A stretch of DNA of 64,000 nucleotides from Promethearchaeia archaeon (GCA_029856145.1 JAHQWK010000012.1:1-64000), one strand, 5' to 3'; positions 1 to 7,959 are shown, numbered from the stretch's first letter. Numbers and translations are program-made. The notes: generated by a model from the letters alone, not told the origin.

Positions 1-501
1 AGTTCTGGAGAACCAATATATAGCAGTCTGATTTCTGATGCATTACCCATTTACAATTTATTCTATGAATGGATGAATGAAAATAGTCTAAAAGATTCTC
101 TTTTTCTATTAGGACGTTCACTTGGGAGTGCTTGTGCCTCTGAGATTGGGGCCCATAATCCAAGTGGTTTACGTGGAATAATATTTGAAAGTGGATTTGC
201 TAGTATGTATAATATGATGACAAGATTATTTAGAGTTAGTGGTCCTGGTGTTACACCTGAGGGTTTGAGTGAATATTCAAATGATACAAGAATTAGAAAA
301 TTCCAAAAGCCAGTTTTAATTATTCATGGCACTGAAGATTGGATTATTCCTTTTGATGAAGGAAAACTAATCTATGAATGTATCCCTGGAGATGTTGAGA
401 AAAAATTAGTACTGATTGAAGGTGCTGGACATAATAATATCTTTTCTTTTAAGGAGGAATATACTACTCCGTTGAAAGATTTTATTCAAAAAAATAAATA
501 A
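1..501 (+). CDS. alpha/beta hydrolase, 5' end cut off by the window
   Basis: The reading frame is open from base 1, so the N-terminus lies outside the window. The visible part is the catalytic half of an alpha/beta hydrolase: the nucleophile elbow GRSLGSA (G-x-S-x-G) near base 112, an acid residue in HGTEDWIIPF, and the catalytic histidine in EGAGHNNIF near the C-terminus. Spacing and order of the Ser-Asp-His triad fit a serine hydrolase of the BAAT/prolyl-oligopeptidase-like (COG1073) group, which are usually cytosolic esterases or peptidases. The substrate cannot be told from sequence. It ends about 100 bases before the next gene on the same strand, with only AT-rich sequence between. Confidence 0.85.
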   Translation, partial: SSGEPIYSSLISDALPIYNLFYEWMNENSLKDSLFLLGRSLGSACASEIGAHNPSGLRGIIFESGFASMYNMMTRLFRVSGPGVTPEGLSEYSNDTRIRKFQKPVLIIHGTEDWIIPFDEGKLIYECIPGDVEKKLVLIEGAGHNNIFSFKEEYTTPLKDFIQKNK

Positions 502-607
502 TTACTAATCCTCACATATTCTTTAAAAATTGGACTAAAGATCATTTTATTACTATTTCAGTTTTTATTCAATCAAGAATAAACATCTTATTTTTAGTGA
601 ATAATTT

Positions 608-925
608 TTGCCTGAAAGAAATCTTAATTTTTGTCCATATTGTGGGAGGAAATTACCTAAATCTAAAAATTATAAGGCATATTACTGTTGTTTTTGTGGA
701 AAAAAATTTCAGCGTAGGCTAGAATTTTTAATGAAAAAAGTTCAATGTATAATTTGTCATAAGATAGTTGATCCAAATAGGCATATAACAATTAGATGTT
801 CTTATTGTGGAGGTATGTATCATTCTATATGTGTATCCTCTTGGTTGCTAAAATATAATGCATGTCCTATGTGCCAGAATGTTTTTCTTTTTCCAAATAA
901 GATTATACCTATAAGAAAAGAATAA
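608..925 (+). CDS. small zinc-ribbon plus RING/PHD-like C4HC3 zinc-finger protein
   Basis: A 105-residue protein built almost entirely of zinc ligands. An N-terminal ribbon has C9-x2-C12 and C27/C28-C30. A second module has C47-x2-C50, C64-x2-C67, H72-x2-C75 and C86-x2-C89, a C4HC3 order. The stretch HSICVSSWLLKYNACPMC has the H-x2-C-x2-W...C-P-x-C look of RING domains, and the C4HC3 order also fits RING-CH or PHD folds. Asgard archaea are known to carry ubiquitin systems with small RING E3 proteins, so an E3 role is possible, but no ubiquitin, E1 or E2 gene lies nearby. The start is TTG; no ATG occurs before the first knuckle. A plain zinc-ribbon regulator is the alternative. Confidence 0.65.
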   Translation: MPERNLNFCPYCGRKLPKSKNYKAYYCCFCGKKFQRRLEFLMKKVQCIICHKIVDPNRHITIRCSYCGGMYHSICVSSWLLKYNACPMCQNVFLFPNKIIPIRKE

Positions 926-952
926 GAAAAAATAAAAAGGATTTAAAATTAC

Positions 953-1585
953 TTATTTTTTTAAGATAAAAGCTCCTGTTTCAACAAACCAAAATAAGTT
1001 TGCAAAAAGAAATAACCACTCAGCAACAACTTTAGCTTCAACAAGTAAAGTTGGCTCCACTCTGTTAATAAAAAATAGTATAAAGTATAATAGAAAGAAA
1101 AATGCTACAACCACATTAAATAATGCTTGCCATAGAGGAAATTCTGATAGTTTATATTCAAGATAAGCATAACTAAATAAGTATAAAATTCCCGGGAAGA
1201 AGAAAACGTATTGTGCAATATCGTGTAAGGCATCAAAGTCTCTAGTATTGAATAACGCCAACATTAAAATACCTATGGCTGAAACAATACCTAAAATACA
1301 ACCAATCCCTGTTCCCTTAGTAGAAGCACCTTTTTCTTGCAAATATCTGGTAAAACCTAATATAAACATTATCATAAATAACCCAGTTATGAACCAACAA
1401 ACACTAAAGAAAATAGCTAAGTCATTCCATCCTGGTACAGCCAAATCACTAACAAAAGTGGTTAATAAACTGAAACCGTTATGAACTAACATCGCTGGGA
1501 TTGCTCCAATAAGAAAAATAGCAATTCCAATAAAACCAAAATAACTTGCATGAAGTTTTTCGAATACCTTATCTAATTTTTCCAT
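953..1585 (-). CDS. DUF998-like six-helix membrane protein
   Basis: A 210-residue integral membrane protein with about six hydrophobic helices. The first loop carries the motif FVSDLAVPGWND and a later loop carries LHDIAQYVFF. A conserved SDL motif after helix 1 and a HD motif between later helices are typical of the DUF998/Frag1-like membrane family, whose function in archaea is not known. Start is ATG, family-typical in length. It is transcribed toward the RING-like gene and is not in an obvious operon. A divergent member of another four-to-six helix family cannot be excluded. Confidence 0.6.
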   Translation of the reverse strand: MEKLDKVFEKLHASYFGFIGIAIFLIGAIPAMLVHNGFSLLTTFVSDLAVPGWNDLAIFFSVCWFITGLFMIMFILGFTRYLQEKGASTKGTGIGCILGIVSAIGILMLALFNTRDFDALHDIAQYVFFFPGILYLFSYAYLEYKLSEFPLWQALFNVVVAFFFLLYFILFFINRVEPTLLVEAKVVAEWLFLFANLFWFVETGAFILKK

Positions 1586-1685
1586 GATTTTTTATCAATC
1601 TGATTTTAAAATTAATTTTTAAAAAGATATAGATCAGAAGTAATATTTATATTTAATAGAATAAGGAAGCTAGTTTATTGTATAA

Positions 1686-1904
1686 TTACTCGAACAAAAA
1701 TTCTGATATTAGAATTTTTTGGAATTTTGAATCTCTTTCTTCAAAAGTTATGCATTCTTCTCCAGAATAAATGTCTGGGAGAGAATTTTTTCTAAAGATC
1801 AATGAGAAGGGTATGATTAAATTTGAAATATTTAGAAAATCACTTGGACAATCTATTTCATTTCTACCAATTTGAATCTTTTTATTTAATACCTCTAAAC
1901 CCAC
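1686..1904 (-). CDS. small IPFS/ERxxK/EF-motif protein, copy A
   Basis: A 72-residue protein with no recognised domain. Its C-terminal half matches the products at 2432-2671 and 8008-8232 and the broken frame at 2004-2321: an IIPFS motif, then DIYSGEE, then F-x-ER-x-(S/P)-K-(F/Y)-Q, ending in a conserved EF pair. The N-terminus is not conserved. It begins with GTG, and the sequence tttgtcggg lies about 65 bases upstream, as it also does just ahead of the RHH gene at 8242-8667. The pairing of another copy with an RHH regulator suggests a small regulatory or toxin-like partner, but this is inference from context only. Confidence 0.5.
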   Translation of the reverse strand: MGLEVLNKKIQIGRNEIDCPSDFLNISNLIIPFSLIFRKNSLPDIYSGEECITFEERDSKFQKILISEFLFE

Positions 1905-2003
1905 TTTTCATCTCACATTGATTTCTTTTTAATATTTCAATAAAAATTTATTCATTTAAATTGGAAGTCCCGACAAATTTAGTGATAAATCAAGAATCAA
2001 GAA

Positions 2004-2321
2004 TCATTCAATCAAGAATTCTTCCCTTAAAATATGTTTAAATTTAGAATTGAATTCTTTCTTTGAATTTTCTTTTTCAAGTGAATAGATATCAACTGGG
2101 AACTTTTCATTATAAATATTTAAGACTAATATTATCAAATTTGAAATATTGGAAAAGCATACTTGTGAATTTTTAGAATTAAATAAATCTGCTACGAGCT
2201 TGGAAAGTAAAATAAACTTCTTTCTTTGGATTATTTTTTTGTTAGATGGAGTTTCTTGTTTAAAAACATTTTGTAAAAAACTTTCTACTTTTCTTTCAAT
2301 TGTACGAGAATTTAAGCCCCT
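2004..2321 (-). pseudogene. degenerate IPFS/EF-motif paralogue with RHH-like remnant
   Basis: A frame open for 106 codons on the minus strand without any ATG, GTG or TTG near its beginning. Its end translates to ISNLIILVLNIY, DIYSLEKE, SKFKHILREEFLIE and stop, which aligns with copy A (ISNLIIPFSLIF, DIYSGEE, SKFQKILISEFLFE). The beginning, LNSRTIERKVESFLQN, looks like the last helix of a ribbon-helix-helix domain, as in SRSETVRNLIHNWIEGN of the gene at 8242-8667. I read it as a decayed or frameshifted RHH-plus-small-protein unit. A functional gene with a non-standard start cannot be excluded. A run of short AATCAAG repeats follows its stop codon (about 1987-2018). Confidence 0.45.
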
Positions 2322-2431
2322 TTAGAATTAATCTCTTTTATGAAATATCTTTATAAAAATATAAAAACAGATTGTATTTTTCTAAAAAGTGTAAGCTAGC
2401 TTTAATGTCTCCATTTTAAGAACTAGTATAT

Positions 2432-2671
2432 TTAAGAAAAACATTTCACTAAATTCTTTTTATATGTTAAGAATTCCTGAATAAAAAGGGCTTGATATTT
2501 TGGATGTCTTTCGTTGAATGGGATATTTTCGGTTCCAATGTAAATATATTTTGATTTTGTAGATTCACTAATATTTGAAAAAGGAATGAATCCTCTTGAA
2601 TAATCTAAAATGAGTTGTTGATCTGTAGGTTCAAATCTTTCTTGAAATATTCTATCGATATCTCTAATCAT
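2432..2671 (-). CDS. small IPFS/ERxxK/EF-motif protein, copy B
   Basis: A 79-residue protein starting at ATG. It shares with copies A and C the elements FIPFS, then YIYIGTENIPFNER, HPKYQ and QEFL in the same order and spacing; outside these the copies diverge. No membrane segment, signal peptide or known enzyme motif is visible. On the minus strand an AT-rich TATA-like element (cttaaatatataca) sits about 70 bases ahead of the start. Three intact copies and one broken one within 8 kb indicate a lineage-specific family that duplicates locally. Function unknown. Confidence 0.5.
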   Translation of the reverse strand: MIRDIDRIFQERFEPTDQQLILDYSRGFIPFSNISESTKSKYIYIGTENIPFNERHPKYQALFIQEFLTYKKNLVKCFS

Positions 2672-2843
2672 AAATATTTTCTCTTAATGGAAGTTTTTAG
2701 ATTGTTTTAATGTTAATTACTCAAATAATAAATTGTATATATTTAAGAAACTAGAAAAACAAAGGTTTTTATATAAAAAGCTTTAAAATTCCACTTATTC
2801 TGGGGATTTAAAGGAATAAAATAATCATAAACCCCTTTATATC

Positions 2844-3053
2844 TTAAGAAATTCTTGTGTAAACAATGGAATTAGAAAATGTATATATATTATTTTTTCT
2901 TAAATTATTTTGATTAAAATTTAAAAGTAAAAGATTAAAAAAACCTGCATTTGATGAGAGTAATTTTTCAGCAGATATTGCAGCATATATTCCTAAATTT
3001 AACTCATATAGATCGAAATAAATAGATTCAAAATCTAACTTTTTAATTTCCAT
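2844..3053 (-). CDS. hypothetical small protein
   Basis: About 69 residues. The start is chosen at the ATG giving MEIKKLDF, because GGAG lies six bases ahead of it; a second ATG and a TTG further upstream abut or overlap that ribosome binding site. The protein has amphipathic stretches (YELNLGIYAAISAEKLL, then FFNLLLLNF) but no recognised motif. It sits among the IPFS/EF-family genes on the same strand and shares their size and base composition. I see only a vague likeness to the middle of the degenerate copy at 2004-2321, not enough to call homology. It may be a real small gene or a chance frame. Confidence 0.3.
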   Translation of the reverse strand: MEIKKLDFESIYFDLYELNLGIYAAISAEKLLSSNAGFFNLLLLNFNQNNLRKNNIYTFSNSIVYTRIS

Positions 3054-3088
3054 ATTCATCTCCAAATTTATTCTTGATTTATTAATTT

Positions 3089-3400
3089 TTAATCAGATAC
3101 CCTTTCTACTTTAAAGCAAACAGGACGGATGCCATCAGGACAAGCGGTATAGATCATATTCTCTCCTGTCCAATCGGAGAAGTTCCCGCCACATCTTAAA
3201 ATGTTGATATTCTTATATAATCCATACCAAGCATGATGGCAGAATCCATCTGGCATGTTTCCTGTTTCATCCACAATAAACTCTAACCCTTCTTGCATAC
3301 CACATTTAGAAATTGGCTTTCCATCTGGACGGATAAATTCATGTCCAAGTATATCTTCGGGGCCAAATTGTTTTACCACAGTTATTTTAATCTTACTCAA
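3089..3400 (-). CDS. TIGR04076 family protein, copy 1
   Basis: A protein of about 103 residues matching the TIGR04076 pattern: SKIKITVVKQFGPEDILG at the start, KCGMQEGLEFIV in the middle, then MPDGFCHHAWYGLYKNI, LRCGGNF and a C-terminal CPDGIRPVCFKVERV. Family members are about 85-105 residues, occur in anaerobic archaea and bacteria, and have no known function; conserved Cys residues suggest metal or redox chemistry. The start is taken at TTG (MSKIKIT) because GGTGTGAT precedes it and it agrees with the family N-terminus; a GTG nine bases upstream is possible. It lies 30 bases downstream of a second copy on the same strand, so the two form a tandem pair. Confidence 0.8.
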   Translation of the reverse strand: MSKIKITVVKQFGPEDILGHEFIRPDGKPISKCGMQEGLEFIVDETGNMPDGFCHHAWYGLYKNINILRCGGNFSDWTGENMIYTACPDGIRPVCFKVERVSD

Positions 3401-3430
3401 TAATATCACACCTTTTTATTTTTTTCAAGA

Positions 3431-3748
3431 TTATTCGGGAATTCTTTCTAATTTGAAACAAACAGGTTTTCGTCCATCTGAACAAGAGACATGTTGAACT
3501 CCTTCTTCATGGCCATAAAAATTTCCATTAAAATAAAGCACAGACAAATCTTTATAGATATCTCTCCACGCCCAACCGCAAAAGCCTTCTGGCATTTTTT
3601 CGATATGTTCAACAATAAAGTCTTGACCTTCTTCAAAAGCACTACATGTCGAAATTTTAGTACCAGATGTGGAGTAAACTTCATGCCCAAATACATCAAT
3701 AGGACTAAATTTTTTAATTACTGTAATTTTTACTTTTGAAATTCTAAT
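3431..3748 (-). CDS. TIGR04076 family protein, copy 2, no standard start codon
   Basis: The frame encodes VKITVIKKFSPIDVFG, then STCSAFEEGQDFIVE, KMPEGFCGWAWRDIYKDL, LYFNGNF and CSDGRKPVCFKLERIPE, aligning end to end with its neighbour at 3089-3400 and with the TIGR04076 family. All signature residues are present, so the protein looks functional. An in-frame TGA lies directly upstream, and no ATG, GTG or TTG occurs before the conserved region; the likely start is one of two ATT codons. An ATG overlaps that TGA in another frame, so a one-base indel at the 5' end is also possible. The pair arose by tandem duplication. Confidence 0.65.
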   Translation of the reverse strand: MRISKVKITVIKKFSPIDVFGHEVYSTSGTKISTCSAFEEGQDFIVEHIEKMPEGFCGWAWRDIYKDLSVLYFNGNFYGHEEGVQHVSCSDGRKPVCFKLERIPE

Positions 3749-3873
3749 TCATCTCTTTCGGATTTTTAGAGTTTGAAAATATCGTAGTCATTATTTTATG
3801 GTTGAAATTTATATTAAACTCAATTTACCTTAAATTAATTAAGATAATGAAATTAGATAATTTATAGTTTAAA

Positions 3874-3890
3874 CCATTGAACTTCAATGG
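3874..3890. repeat. 17-bp perfect inverted repeat, candidate operator
   Basis: ccattgaa-c-ttcaatgg is an exact palindrome with a one-base centre. It lies about 125 bases upstream of the tandem TIGR04076 genes and downstream of the MFS transporter, both on the minus strand. It is too short and not followed by a T-run, so an operator fits better than a terminator. Role inferred from position only. Confidence 0.3.
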
Positions 3891-3966
3891 AAGTTGGAAG
3901 ATTTTGTGAACTTTAAAATCAAATATCTATTAAAAAAAAGAAAAAAAAATATTGTTTATTTGTAGA

Positions 3967-5373
3967 TTAATCCTTTTTTACAAAGGAGATAATAAATATT
4001 CCGATTCCCATTATAATACCAACAGAGATCATAGCCCAACCATATGCTGCTTTACCAATTAAATCGTAGGTTAACATAACAGTGCCCCAAATAAAAGGAC
4101 CTAATGCTGAAGAAAGTTTTCCACTTAACTTAGAAAAACCAAAAAATTCTCCAAATTTCTCTTTGGGAGCGAGTTCTATTACCATGATTCGTTGTGCTAC
4201 CCATGTTCCTCCAAGAGCGGGACCTGCTACAATACCCATCAAAATACTCAATATAAAGGGGATATTTCCACCGATATCTATAGATTGCGTTGTAAATACT
4301 AATGTGACACCTAAACTTAACGCAATTCCCCACAAAACGCCTACAAGGTAAAATGTTTTTTTTGCACCATATTTTTGACCAAATTTTCCTACAAAATAAG
4401 TAAAGGCAACTGCTGACATGGTAGCGATTATTATAAAAAGGATAGCAAATAAGGTTGCTCCACCTGCGATAACCAAACCATCAGTAACTATTGGTGTCAT
4501 ATAGAGAACTATAACATTAGCAATGTCAGCGACAAAGAAATAACCAATAATAAAAATAAACATTGATTTATGTTTTCTTATATCCTTAAATGTACTACCT
4601 AACTGTTTGAAAGTGTTTTTGATTAATGTACCTATAGGTGGTCTTTTACGTATTTTCTGTTTTTCGCGAACATAAAGAAATGGAATTACACAAACTAAAA
4701 AAAGAACCATAGGTATAAGAAACGTAAACCAGTATCCTGCAAATCCATATTGTATCGGCGGATCTCCGGGTAATACAGGTGGAGTTGATACTGTATCGCC
4801 TAATAACTCTATTAATGGATACATAATAACGAGAGCGAGAATAGTACCCAGATAGCCCCAAGCAACCCCAAATCCTGCAACTTTTCCTATATCATCTCTC
4901 TTAGCAATAAATGGAAGCATTGCATCATAAAAAGTCAAACTAAATTGATAAGCAACATTTGCTATTACGTATAATATTAAAACTGTTGTTAGACTATGAA
5001 AAAATCCAAGTAAACTCGCAAAGAGAAGAATTATGCCTGTTAAACTTAGAACAAAAGGTTTTCGCTTTCCTACGTTATCACTTAGTGCCCCCAAAATAGG
5101 TACACAAATAGCCACTCCAAACTGCATTAAGAAACTGACCGTACCATAGAGGAAACTAACCTCACCATAAGACATTCCATATTCTAACTGACCAATCACC
5201 AGTATGTAACGATTAATAATTAAACTCACGATTACCATAGAGTAAATTGTGTTGGCTAGGTCATACATTGCCCAAAAGAACACATTTCGTCTATTAGTTG
5301 TGGTTTCATATTCTACTTCTTCATTACTAAGAATTTCAGAAGGAGTAGATATATCATTTTTTTCTTTTGACAT
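3967..5373 (-). CDS. MFS transporter, UMF1/Atg22-like family
   Basis: A protein of about 468 residues with some twelve membrane helices. The N-terminal signature FFWAMYDLANTIYSMVIVSL is characteristic of the UMF1 branch of the major facilitator superfamily, which includes yeast Atg22, a vacuolar amino-acid effluxer. The cytoplasmic loop GALSDNVGKRKPFV between helices 2 and 3 is the standard MFS motif A. A long loop with TPPVLPGDPP sits around the middle and LAPKEKFGEFFGF is a second conserved UMF1 stretch. The start is set at the ATG giving MSKEKND, with GTGAATA ahead of it; an upstream GTG adds three residues. The substrate, perhaps amino acids or other small nutrients, cannot be read from sequence. 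It stands alone. Confidence 0.85.
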   Translation of the reverse strand: MSKEKNDISTPSEILSNEEVEYETTTNRRNVFFWAMYDLANTIYSMVIVSLIINRYILVIGQLEYGMSYGEVSFLYGTVSFLMQFGVAICVPILGALSDNVGKRKPFVLSLTGIILLFASLLGFFHSLTTVLILYVIANVAYQFSLTFYDAMLPFIAKRDDIGKVAGFGVAWGYLGTILALVIMYPLIELLGDTVSTPPVLPGDPPIQYGFAGYWFTFLIPMVLFLVCVIPFLYVREKQKIRKRPPIGTLIKNTFKQLGSTFKDIRKHKSMFIFIIGYFFVADIANVIVLYMTPIVTDGLVIAGGATLFAILFIIIATMSAVAFTYFVGKFGQKYGAKKTFYLVGVLWGIALSLGVTLVFTTQSIDIGGNIPFILSILMGIVAGPALGGTWVAQRIMVIELAPKEKFGEFFGFSKLSGKLSSALGPFIWGTVMLTYDLIGKAAYGWAMISVGIIMGIGIFIISFVKKD

Positions 5374-5563
5374 ATTATTCACTTTTCGTTAGATTAAATT
5401 TATGAATACTAGTGAAATTTTATTGTTTAAAAAAGTTTATATAAAGTATTTTTATTTTTAACCCTCAATTTTCATTTAAATCATTTTTTTTGTAAAATGT
5501 TTTTATCAAACTTATTATCTAAATAAAATTTAGACTAATCTTGGCATTTTCTTTCTTAAAAAA

Positions 5564-5580
5564 GAAAAATATATAAAAAA
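5564..5580 (+). promoter_or_regulatory. BRE/TATA promoter element
   Basis: gaaaaatatataaaaaa is a purine-rich BRE followed by a TATA box, the archaeal promoter layout. Transcription would begin about 25 bases downstream near base 5600, which rules against the TTG at 5590 and favours the ATG at 5641 as start of the next gene. Confidence 0.4.
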
Positions 5581-5640
5581 ATTAACTACTTGTTTATTTT
5601 TAGATCATTTTTAATTTACCTACAAAATGTGAAAAAAGAG

Positions 5641-6921
5641 ATGAATAAAACAAAATCTAGTTTCTCGTTTACTGAGCTAAAAAAGAAAATTGGTTCGAAA
5701 TCTCTAATCGCTCTTATTACAATCAACATATTGATAAATTTATTTTTTATACAGAGTCTGAGAGGCTTTTTTCCAGCTTTACGTATAGCATTATTTCATG
5801 TTGTATTTGGAGAAGAGGTTCTGGTGAATTTCATTTCCTTATTAGCTTTAATTTTCTTATTTTTGCCAGGTTTGACTAATACAATCTGTAAGAAGATTGA
5901 TAAAGGGCGTATAATGATCATATCTATTTATATCATTGTTATTGTGAGACTTTTTTGGGCTTTTCATTTACCATTTAATTTAGAATTAATTTATTCGGGA
6001 ATAATAATAGCGTGTTATGGTTTTTACATGAGCACATTCCTTACAGTATGGACAGAAGAAAGTGATGATATTGAAGTAAATCATAAAATTATAATCATTA
6101 TATTTTCCTTTTTTAGCGCCTTCCTTATTGACTATTTAATAAGAACAATTGGTTTTTCTCAAGATATTTCGCTATTACCACCAGGTTTAATCGCAGATTG
6201 GCGTCTAACACAGTACATTTGGTTATTTATTCAAATACCGTTAAGCATTTTATGTATATATTTAACAAAAATACATTTCCCGAGATTTTCAATAAAAAAT
6301 AATATATCTCCTAAAGAAGAGAATAAGAGCAATAATCGTAGTACATTATATTCTCTAATTTTTACAGGGATTGGGATGTTTTTATTCCTCCTATTTAATC
6401 TTTTTCTCTATCCAAGTGGAATTGGGCAATTTACTGACACTAATTATTTTTTCAATAATATTTTGAACATAGTTTCTGTAATGATTGTAATTTATATACT
6501 GGTTTATGTAAAAATCGAAATAATTTCAAATAAATTGATTATCGGAATCTTGAATGGTTTTATGATTTTATCGCTATGTTTATTCTTTACGATTGGAAAA
6601 GATTTAACGTATATTGCAAGTATTTTAATTTCAATTTCACTCATAGTCATGTATCTAAACTTCTATTTGTTATTCATCCGACTATCAAAAATAAATTTCA
6701 AATGGGAGAAAGTAAAAACAATTTCTAACGGTTTAACGATAGGATTAGCGTTTTTGGTATTGTTTTCCTTCCTACACGCTTTTACAACAGAGTGGGCAGC
6801 GATAATTACCGCGATGAGAGGTTTAGGACCCTTGATAATGATTTTAGCAGGAATTATTTTTTCTATTTCAACTATCTATGCAATTATTATTAAATCAAAT
6901 GAGGAGGTTATAAAAAGATGA
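5641..6921 (+). CDS. polytopic membrane protein (about 12 helices), partner of the following phosphodiesterase-like enzyme
   Basis: About 426 residues, mostly hydrophobic, with roughly twelve membrane segments separated by short loops. No transporter signature is visible; the segment FFPALRIALFHVVFGEE after helix 1 and the charged loop WTEESDDIEVN stand out. It overlaps the next gene by four bases (ATGA), so the two are translationally coupled. The membrane-protein plus endonuclease/exonuclease/phosphatase (EEP) order matches the architecture of eukaryotic CWH43/PGAP2IP, where a polytopic domain precedes an EEP domain acting on GPI or inositol lipids; homology of the membrane part is not proven here. 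Start chosen at ATG because a TATA box at 5564-5580 places the transcript start downstream of an earlier TTG. Confidence 0.6.
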   Translation: MNKTKSSFSFTELKKKIGSKSLIALITINILINLFFIQSLRGFFPALRIALFHVVFGEEVLVNFISLLALIFLFLPGLTNTICKKIDKGRIMIISIYIIVIVRLFWAFHLPFNLELIYSGIIIACYGFYMSTFLTVWTEESDDIEVNHKIIIIIFSFFSAFLIDYLIRTIGFSQDISLLPPGLIADWRLTQYIWLFIQIPLSILCIYLTKIHFPRFSIKNNISPKEENKSNNRSTLYSLIFTGIGMFLFLLFNLFLYPSGIGQFTDTNYFFNNILNIVSVMIVIYILVYVKIEIISNKLIIGILNGFMILSLCLFFTIGKDLTYIASILISISLIVMYLNFYLLFIRLSKINFKWEKVKTISNGLTIGLAFLVLFSFLHAFTTEWAAIITAMRGLGPLIMILAGIIFSISTIYAIIIKSNEEVIKR

Positions 6922-7775
6922 ATAAAAAACGTAGAATCATTTTCATAAGTTTATTTTGTACGCCACTTATTATCTCTTTTGTGATGTTTGGTATCAGTGA
7001 GCTTCCTATAGAAAGCCCCTCTCCAAAAAATGAATTCAAGTTCATGACCTATAATATTCATTTTGGTGTAGGGATGGATGATTTATTAAACTTAGAGAGA
7101 ATAGCACAGAATATTCTAAGTGAAGATATCGATCCAGATATAATAGGCCTCCAAGAAGTAGAAAATGGAAGAATGACTTCCCAAGGAATAGATATGGCAT
7201 TCTGGTTGGCAAAAAGACTTAACATGTATTATTTTTATTTTCCTGCAGTAAATGAACATGCATACGGATTAGCACTTCTAAGTAAATATCCAATATTATC
7301 GGCAAGCGGATATCAGATTCCCAGTATTTCTTTAGAGAGGGTTTTAATTCATGGAGTTATTAAATTAAATGAAACTCTTGAGATAGATGTATTTGTAACC
7401 CACCTAGGGCTTATAAATTGGGATGAAGATTTGGCAGCTCAAGTTAATTTTGTTATTCAAAAAACAAATGAGGTTAATGTAACTTCTACAAAAATTCTCA
7501 TGGGGGATTTTAATTTGGAATATAACTCTTCTCAAATTCTTCCAGTATATGCATACTTTAATGATACATTAGGTGGAGTTCCAAGGCCTAAAACATTTCC
7601 AAGTATAAATTTATTTGATGAATCAACAAAAAGTATTGATTACATATTTGCAGCGGGATTTAAAGTCATTGTTGATGGTCATGCACTCACAGATTTTTTA
7701 CCAGGTAATAGTCCCTCTGAATTCGGTTCTGATCACTTGCCCGTGGTATCAACTTTAACCTTCTACCAAAATTAA
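6918..7775 (+). CDS. membrane-anchored endonuclease/exonuclease/phosphatase (EEP) family enzyme
   Basis: 285 residues. Residues 8-28 form a hydrophobic anchor or signal segment after MNKKRR, placing the catalytic domain outside the cell. All EEP motifs are present in order: MTYNIHFG (43-50), the metal-binding GLQEVE (Glu80), LALLSKYPI (118-126), VTHLGL (160-165), MGDFNLE (195-201), SIDYIFAAG (239-247) and GSDHLPV (270-276). This superfamily cleaves phosphodiester bonds in nucleic acids, sphingomyelin or phosphoinositides. Coupling to a polytopic membrane protein and the outward location make a lipid or inositol-phosphate headgroup substrate more likely than DNA. An extracellular nuclease remains possible. 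A T-rich stretch follows the stop. Confidence 0.85.
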   Translation: MNKKRRIIFISLFCTPLIISFVMFGISELPIESPSPKNEFKFMTYNIHFGVGMDDLLNLERIAQNILSEDIDPDIIGLQEVENGRMTSQGIDMAFWLAKRLNMYYFYFPAVNEHAYGLALLSKYPILSASGYQIPSISLERVLIHGVIKLNETLEIDVFVTHLGLINWDEDLAAQVNFVIQKTNEVNVTSTKILMGDFNLEYNSSQILPVYAYFNDTLGGVPRPKTFPSINLFDESTKSIDYIFAAGFKVIVDGHALTDFLPGNSPSEFGSDHLPVVSTLTFYQN

Positions 7776-7781
7776 ACAAAA

Positions 7782-7794
7782 TTTTTTTCTTTTT
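7782..7794 (+). terminator. T-rich terminator after the EEP gene
   Basis: Two T-runs (seven and five bases, split by one C) begin six bases after the stop codon, the usual form of an archaeal intrinsic terminator. Confidence 0.4.
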
Positions 7795-7845
7795 CATTAC
7801 TTAATTTTATCCAATTATTAAATTTTAAAGAAAAAATAGTTGTGA

Positions 7846-7959
7846 TCAGTAATCATAAACCTTACATGTTGGGTTTGTAATTCCCCTATTGACGAGTCAA
7901 AACACGTGAAACAAAGTGAAGTAAAAGAAAAACTAGATATTAAAAAGGCAAAAGATTGA
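7846..7959 (+). pseudogene. short open frame with a CWVC zinc knuckle, possible gene remnant
   Basis: Between two stop codons this frame reads through 37 codons including INLTCWVCNSPIDESKH and then a Lys/Glu-rich tail before stopping. It is less AT-rich than usual for an intergenic region here. No ATG, GTG or TTG opens it. It could be the end of a lost zinc-ribbon gene, a tiny gene with an unusual start, or chance. Nothing else is recognisable in the 232 bases between the flanking genes. Confidence 0.2.

Noticed and set aside
1987..2018. Repeated AATCAAG units
   Set aside because: Too short and irregular for a CRISPR array; no spacers. Read as a local slippage repeat.
3448..3699. An 83-residue minus-strand frame with ATG start
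   Set aside because: It overlaps the TIGR04076 copy 2 in another frame, and only the other frame matches the family.
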